Shown one piece after another: positions 59,489 through 64,000 of a stretch of 64,000 bases of DNA. Under the pieces are notes generated by a model. That model was not told the origin of the DNA. It worked only from the letters and a program-made list of their open reading frames with translations, and did no database searches. The stretch is taken from the NCBI RefSeq assembly GCF_019303475.1, contig NZ_JABLSI010000020.1, positions 18,243-82,242 on the forward strand, written 5' to 3'. Positions within the stretch are counted from its first letter, which is position 1. Each line of letters opens with the position of its first letter. A program made the position numbers and the translations under genes. Source of the stretch: Streptomyces sp. JJ38. GTDB lineage: Bacteria > Actinomycetota > Actinomycetes > Streptomycetales > Streptomycetaceae.

Positions 59489-60303
59489 CGGGCCGACTCC
59501 TTCCAGTCCGTGAGCCAGCCGGGCGCGCGGGAGGGCCCGTCGGCCGTGGGCGGCCCCAGCGTGACGCGCTCGTGGACGCTCGCCGCCCGCTGTGTGAGGA
59601 GCCGGACATAGGCCGCGCGCACTTCGCCCGGTGCCGTGAACCCGGGCTCGTCCACGAGCCACTCGTCGGGCACGTCGGCGGCACAGGCGGCCAGCAACTC
59701 GGGCGTGACGCGCGGCGCGAGCCGTGCCGCCGCGGCGGCCACGTCCGGGCCGAACGGCGCCAGTGCGTGGTCGGACGCGTCGTAGGGGCGGGCCGCGGCC
59801 GCCTCCGCGGTGGGCCAGTTGTGGTGCCAGATCATGCTCGCGCCGTGGTCGATGAGCCAGAGATCGCCGTGCCACACGAGCAGGTTCGGATTGCGCCAGG
59901 AACGGTCCACGTTGCCGATGAGCGCGTCGAACCACACGACCCGCCCCGCCTCGGCCGCGTCCACCCGGTAGGCCAGCGGATCGAAGCCGAGGGAACCGGG
60001 CAGGAAGTCCATGCCGAGGTTGAGGCCGCCGCTCGCCTTCAGCAGCTCCTGCACCTCCTCGTCGGGCTCGCCGAGGCCGATGACGGGGTCGAGCTGCATC
60101 CGCACGAGCTCCGGCACCCGCAGCCCGAGCTCCTGGGCGAGCCGGCCGCAGAGCACCTCGGCCACCAGCGACTTGCGGCCCTGGCCCGCGCCGGTGAACT
60201 TCATGACGTACGTGCCCAGATCGTCGGCCTCGACGATCCCGGGCAGCGATCCGCCCTCGCGCAAGGGGGTGACGTACCGGGTCGCGATGACTTCGGTCAG
60301 CAT
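59485..60303 (-). CDS. HipA-like kinase
   Basis: A 272-residue protein with a HipA-type kinase domain: N-terminal GTYVMKFTGAGQGRKSLVAE (ATP loop with Lys), catalytic GNVDRSWRNPNLLVWHGDLW and metal-binding LIDHGASMIWHH. E. coli HipA phosphorylates glutamyl-tRNA synthetase, but no HipB-like HTH antitoxin gene is adjacent here. Its only neighbour is the DUF3037 gene coupled by a 4-base overlap. Targets unknown. Confidence 0.9.
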   Translation of the reverse strand: MLTEVIATRYVTPLREGGSLPGIVEADDLGTYVMKFTGAGQGRKSLVAEVLCGRLAQELGLRVPELVRMQLDPVIGLGEPDEEVQELLKASGGLNLGMDFLPGSLGFDPLAYRVDAAEAGRVVWFDALIGNVDRSWRNPNLLVWHGDLWLIDHGASMIWHHNWPTAEAAAARPYDASDHALAPFGPDVAAAAARLAPRVTPELLAACAADVPDEWLVDEPGFTAPGEVRAAYVRLLTQRAASVHERVTLGPPTADGPSRAPGWLTDWKESAR

Positions 60304-60616
60304 TTCGCCAGGCTATACGGCCACCGGGCCTTGCGATCCACGGATGAGCCGCCGGCGACGCCCTCGACCGGCCGCCCGTCCGCCGCGGCCGGGCGCGGGC
60401 GCGTCCAGACGACGTCCAGGTTCCGTGCAGGGCCCGCGGAACACAATGGCCTCCGCCGCGTGGCTCCGGGGTCCGGGAGGCCGCGCCCACGCCCGCCGCG
60501 TGCGGCCGAACGGGACGTGGCCGACGGCCCGTGCCCCCGGGACGCATGCGACGCCCCGCCCCGCCCCCGCTCGCCTCCTCACCGTCTGCCAGCCTCCCGA
60601 ACGGAGCCCCGTGACG
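60304..60616. other. 313-base region without a recognised gene
   Basis: Divergent space between the HipA-like kinase and the NRPS genes, GC-rich. Open frames here have no domain signal. Holds the NRPS ribosome site (GGAG at 60603-60606) and presumably both promoters; no clear operator was recognised. Confidence 0.45.
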
Positions 60617-63600
60617 ATGACCGCCTCCTCCTCCGCAGCGTCCGAGCCCCGCCTCCAGCTCTCGTTCGGGCAGGAGCAGTTGTGGTTCCTCGACCAGATG
60701 AACCCCGGGCAGACCACGTACAACGTCACGAACGCCCACCGGCTGCGCGGCCCTCTCGACGCGTCCGCGCTCGAGCGCGCGCTCGACCTGCTGACGGCAC
60801 GGCACGAGCAGCTGCGGGCGACCTTCCACGCGGCGGACGGCGTCCCCTACCAGGTCATCTCCCCCGCGGTGGAGCGGCCGCTGCCGGTGCGCGACCTGTC
60901 CGGGCTGGCCCCCGGAGAGCGGGAGGACGCGCTGCGGCGGGAGCTGCGGCAGGAGGCCGACACCCCGTTCGACCTGTCCGCGGGGCCCGTGTCCCGGTTC
61001 CGGCTCTACCGGCTGGACGACGAGGAGCACGTGCTCTGCCTGGGCTTCCACCACATCGTCACCGACGGCTGGTCCACCGGGGTGCTCAGCCGCGAGCTCG
61101 AACACGCCTACCGGGAGCTGGCCGCCGGGCGGGAACCCGCGCTGCCGGAGCTCACGGCCGGTTACGCCGACCACATCCGGCGCCAGCGCAAGCAGCGGGT
61201 CGACGGCGTGTGGGAGGACGAGCTGACGTTCTGGGAGGAGCGCCTCGCCGGGCTCGGGGCGCTCGAACTCCCCGCCGACCGGATCAGGCCGGCCGAGCCG
61301 ACCCACCGCGGCGAGACTCTCACGGTCGACTTCCCTCCCGAACTGCTGCGGCGGGCCCGCTCGCTGGCCCAGGAACAGGGCGCCTCCCTGTACATGGTGG
61401 TCGCCGCCGCGCTGACCGTCGTGCTCAGCCGGTACAGCGGACAGGACGACATACCCGTGGGCGTGCCCATGCTGGGCCGCACCGAGCCCGAGCTCGAGGA
61501 CGTGGTCGGACTCTTCATCAACATGACGGTGCTGCGCTGCGACCTGTCCGGCTCCGTGACCTTCGCCGAGCTGCTGGAGCGGGTCGCCGACGCCAACCTC
61601 GACATCTACGACCACCAGGACGTGCCGTTCGACCACGTGGTCGAACGGGTGCAGCCGACCCGTGACGCGGGCCGCAACCCGCTCTTCCAGATCGCCTGCC
61701 AGCTGCTCGGCGAGGGCTCCACGGGCGACGTCCTGCGCCTGGAGGGGCTGAGCGGTGAGCCGGTCCGGGTAGTCGGCGGACAGTCCCGGTTCGACGCGTC
61801 GTTCAACTTCGTCGAGGGCCCGGAACGACTGCGGGTCGACGTGGAGTTCGCGACCGACCTGTACGACCGCTGGCGGATCGAGGCCATGACCGGCCACTTC
61901 CGTACCGTGCTCGAGGCGGCGTGCGCGGCCCCCGACACCCCGGTGTCCCGGCTGCCCCTCCTTTCCGAGGAGGAGCGGCGCACCCTGCTGGCGGCCGGGC
62001 GCGGAGCCGACTTCGACTTCCCCGCCGAACCGCTGCACGCCACGATCGTCCGGATCGCCCGGGAGCACCCCGAACAGCTCGCCGCCGTCTGCCGCGGCCG
62101 GGAGATGACCTACGGCGAACTGGTGCGGCGGGCGTTCAAGCTCGCCCGGTACCTGCGCTCCCGGGGCGTGCGGCACGAGCAGGTCGTGGCCGTCGCGATG
62201 GACCGGGATCTGGACACACTGGTGGCCATCGTGGGGGTCATGGTGGCCGGGGCCGCGTACACCGTCCTCGACCCCTCGCACCCCGACGCCCGCCTGGACT
62301 ACATGCTGCGGGACACCGAGGCCCCCCTGGTCGTCACCCGGGCGGACACGCTCGGCCAGCTGCCGCCCTCCTGTGGCTGGGCGAGCCTGCGGATCGACGC
62401 CGACTGGGACGAGGTCGAGGCCCTGCCCGAGGACGAACCGCTGGAGGAGTGGGCGGGCCCCGGCTCGCTGGCGTACGTCCTCTACACCTCGGGATCGACG
62501 GGGACGCCCAAGGGCGTGCTCGTCGAGCAGCAGGGCCTGCGCACGTTCGTCGAGGCCTACCGGCGCACGTTCGGCGCGTGGGGCCGAACCGACCGGCTCC
62601 TGCAGCTTCCGGCACTCACCTTCGACATGTCCCAGGGCGAGATCTTCACGGGGCTGACCAGCGGTTCGACGCTGGTGCTGGTGTCGCCCGGGGAACTCTC
62701 CTCGCCCGAGTCGCTGGGCTCCCTCATGCGTGAGCAGCGGGTCACCTACGCCGGCCTGTCGCCGACGATCCTCTCGCTGGTGGACGCGGAGCCCTATCCG
62801 GACCTGAAGTACATCATGGGCGGGGCGGAGGTCCTGCCGACCGAGCTGGTCAACAAGTGGAACCTTCCCGGCCGCATGTTCGTGAACCTCTACGGCCCCA
62901 CCGAGGCGTCCGTGGCGACCACCGAGTACCTGTGCGAGCACAAGGAGTGGACGTCCTCGCCGCCCATCGGCCGGCCCGAGCTCGGCCGGCTGCACTACGT
63001 CGTCGACCCGGAGCTGAACCTGGTGCCGGTCGGTGTTCCGGGCGAACTGCTCATCGGCGGGCGGGGGCTCGCCCGGGGCTACCTCAACCAGCCCGCCACG
63101 ACCGAGGAGAAGTTCGTGCCCGACCCCGTCCTGGGCGAGGGCCGGGTCTACCGCACCGGCGACCTGGTGCGCTGGACCCCGGACCTCCAGATCGACTTCC
63201 TCGGCCGGCTGGACAACCAGGTGAAGCTGCGCGGCCTCAGAATCGAACTCGGCGAGATCGAGTCCCAGCTGGTCACCCACCCCCAGGTCCGGATGGCGCT
63301 GGCCCTGCTGCGGGAGGACGGCGGCGAGAAGCGGCTCGTGGCGTACTACACCGTGCTCGGCGACGCGTCTCCGACGACGGCCGAGCTGCGGGCCCACCTG
63401 GGCCGGACCCTGCCCGAGTACATGGTGCCGACGGCCTGGGTGGAGCTGGCAGAGTTCCCGCTCACCGCCTCGCGCAAGATCGACCGCGCCGCGCTCCCCG
63501 CCCCCGTGTCCGACCGGGACCAGGACCAGGACGGCTACGTCGCCCCCACCACCCCGACCGAGGAGAAGCTCGCCGAGGTCCTGGCGACGGTACTGGCCGT

Positions 63601-63796
63601 GCCGAGGGTCGGGGCCGATGCCAACTTCTTCGCGATCGGCGGCAACTCGCTCCAGGCGATGCGCGTGGTCAGCCGCCTCAACAAGCACTTCAAGGTGAAG
63701 GTCAACGTCCGGCTGCTGTACGGCGGCGCGACCGTCGGGACGCTGGCCGCCGCCATCGACGAGCTCGTCCGGAAGGCGGCCGAGGCGCATGGCTGA
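60617..63796 (+). CDS. nonribosomal peptide synthetase, one C-A-PCP module
   Basis: A 1059-residue NRPS module. Condensation domain about residues 15-440 (LSFGQEQLWFLDQMNPGQ; active HHIVTDGWS near 145). Adenylation domain about 465-960: YVLYTSGSTGTPKGVLVEQ near 623, LYGPTEAS near 759, YRTGDLVRW near 848. Carrier domain with GGNSLQAM; the Ser near 1010 takes phosphopantetheine. A by-eye alignment to GrsA gives the pocket residues D-M-Q-G-I-G-L-V-A; I do not assign a substrate. ATG 60617 or GTG 60611. No thioesterase domain, so release is by another protein. Confidence 0.93.
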   Translation: MTASSSAASEPRLQLSFGQEQLWFLDQMNPGQTTYNVTNAHRLRGPLDASALERALDLLTARHEQLRATFHAADGVPYQVISPAVERPLPVRDLSGLAPGEREDALRRELRQEADTPFDLSAGPVSRFRLYRLDDEEHVLCLGFHHIVTDGWSTGVLSRELEHAYRELAAGREPALPELTAGYADHIRRQRKQRVDGVWEDELTFWEERLAGLGALELPADRIRPAEPTHRGETLTVDFPPELLRRARSLAQEQGASLYMVVAAALTVVLSRYSGQDDIPVGVPMLGRTEPELEDVVGLFINMTVLRCDLSGSVTFAELLERVADANLDIYDHQDVPFDHVVERVQPTRDAGRNPLFQIACQLLGEGSTGDVLRLEGLSGEPVRVVGGQSRFDASFNFVEGPERLRVDVEFATDLYDRWRIEAMTGHFRTVLEAACAAPDTPVSRLPLLSEEERRTLLAAGRGADFDFPAEPLHATIVRIAREHPEQLAAVCRGREMTYGELVRRAFKLARYLRSRGVRHEQVVAVAMDRDLDTLVAIVGVMVAGAAYTVLDPSHPDARLDYMLRDTEAPLVVTRADTLGQLPPSCGWASLRIDADWDEVEALPEDEPLEEWAGPGSLAYVLYTSGSTGTPKGVLVEQQGLRTFVEAYRRTFGAWGRTDRLLQLPALTFDMSQGEIFTGLTSGSTLVLVSPGELSSPESLGSLMREQRVTYAGLSPTILSLVDAEPYPDLKYIMGGAEVLPTELVNKWNLPGRMFVNLYGPTEASVATTEYLCEHKEWTSSPPIGRPELGRLHYVVDPELNLVPVGVPGELLIGGRGLARGYLNQPATTEEKFVPDPVLGEGRVYRTGDLVRWTPDLQIDFLGRLDNQVKLRGLRIELGEIESQLVTHPQVRMALALLREDGGEKRLVAYYTVLGDASPTTAELRAHLGRTLPEYMVPTAWVELAEFPLTASRKIDRAALPAPVSDRDQDQDGYVAPTTPTEEKLAEVLATVLAVPRVGADANFFAIGGNSLQAMRVVSRLNKHFKVKVNVRLLYGGATVGTLAAAIDELVRKAAEAHG

Positions 63797-63841
63797 GACC
63801 AGGCGTCGCCGGGTTCCCCCACCGTGCCCCGGGAGGCAGAC

Positions 63842-64000
63842 GTGACCCCGAACGGCTCCTCCGCCGTCTCCGTCCCAGCGGGCCGCAGCCCCTCCGGGGG
63901 AGCAGCGCAGGCGCCGCCCGCGCTGCTCCCGACCGACCGGCCGCGCCGGCCCGCGGCCTCCCCCGGGCACGCCGGCCCCGCCCGCACCGGCGTCGCGCGT
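63842..64000 (+). CDS. 5' part of the gene after the NRPS, unknown
   Basis: Open from GTG 63842 to the window end (53 codons, no stop). GGGAGG lies 5 bases before the GTG, so the start is good. The Pro/Ala/Arg-rich chain includes LLPTDRPRRPAASPGHAG, which recalls a piece of NRPS condensation domains (LPTDRPRP) but at an unusual N-terminal position. It begins 45 bases after the NRPS gene on the same strand and probably belongs to the same cluster. Confidence 0.6.
   Translation, partial: MTPNGSSAVSVPAGRSPSGGAAQAPPALLPTDRPRRPAASPGHAGPARTGVAR

Noticed and set aside
60304..63970. Very long open frame on the minus strand antisense to the NRPS gene
   Set aside because: It has no domain signal, is Pro/Arg/Gly-biased and mirrors the GC-rich third positions of the NRPS; a typical high-GC shadow. 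Only its far end (59054-59488) is real, as the DUF3037 gene.

Overview
The window is high-GC DNA with strong third-position GC bias, dense overlapping genes and many family hallmarks of Streptomyces: a chaplin, the MurT/GatD pair, BioB with an actinomycete tail, TetR regulators beside palindromic operators, and DUF3618/DUF4235 proteins. It reads as a Streptomyces chromosome region that is mostly conserved housekeeping, with accessory pockets. No IS element, prophage, CRISPR array, tRNA or rRNA was seen.

Layout. 1-3,000: a P450-type ferredoxin at the left edge, a DUF1348/NTF2-like enzyme divergent from its likely TetR repressor with two palindromic operators, a NUDIX hydrolase and a secreted endonuclease I. 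3,100-8,200: an aldehyde dehydrogenase converging on a five-gene minus-strand operon (DUF4178, DUF2617, DUF4247 lipoprotein, DUF350 membrane protein, membrane-bound spermidine synthase-like enzyme). 8,300-10,300: a DUF2231-Rieske fusion and a three-gene envelope operon (holin-like, DUF3618, DUF4235). 10,370-13,000: acyl-CoA dehydrogenase divergent from a TetR regulator, then peptide deformylase. 13,077-16,411: murT-gatD (amidation of lipid II), a CtaG-like cytochrome oxidase assembly protein and a small membrane protein. 16,450-19,000: TetR regulator divergent from a YhgE/ABC-2-like membrane protein, then a DUF6328-like membrane protein.

18,944-23,463 holds the complete late biotin pathway: bioF on the minus strand, divergent from bioB-bioA-bioD, with an inverted repeat between them. 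23,520-24,139 is a Fic-like toxin and ribbon-helix-helix antitoxin pair. 24,233-30,803: GNAT, two CNNM/hemolysin-family CBS proteins, SGNH hydrolase, purB and a ROK regulator. 30,833-38,178: a GntR regulator with a DasR-type (dre-like) site, an SDR, a chaplin, an ACT-GNAT protein, a Cys/Met-type PLP enzyme divergent from an Lrp regulator, and a DUF885 peptidase. 38,224-42,413: sbcD-sbcC. 42,543-48,365: IMPACT and CoA-binding proteins, an XRE-cupin regulator divergent from an EamA transporter, two left-handed beta-helix proteins, a thioesterase and a membrane-anchored unknown. 48,430-55,340: spermidine synthase-like enzyme, TVP38, uppP, lnt, TetR with paired operators, two unknowns, ung. 55,428-60,303: peptide-type solute-binding lipoprotein, two SDR/FabG enzymes and a HipA-like kinase with a DUF3037 partner. 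60,617-64,000: a one-module NRPS (C-A-PCP) and the first 53 codons of the next gene, probably the left part of a biosynthetic cluster continuing off the window.

The most unusual observations are: a decayed flavin monooxygenase remnant (start codon changed to AGG, body lost) still facing an intact TetR gene with perfect operators near 52,700-52,870; the DUF4178-to-aminopropyltransferase operon; the Fic-like toxin without a recognisable HxFx(D/E)GN motif; the HipA-DUF3037 pair with no HipB; and a set of long inverted repeats between divergent genes that look like operators. All functions are from reading protein families and motifs by eye; no database search was run.
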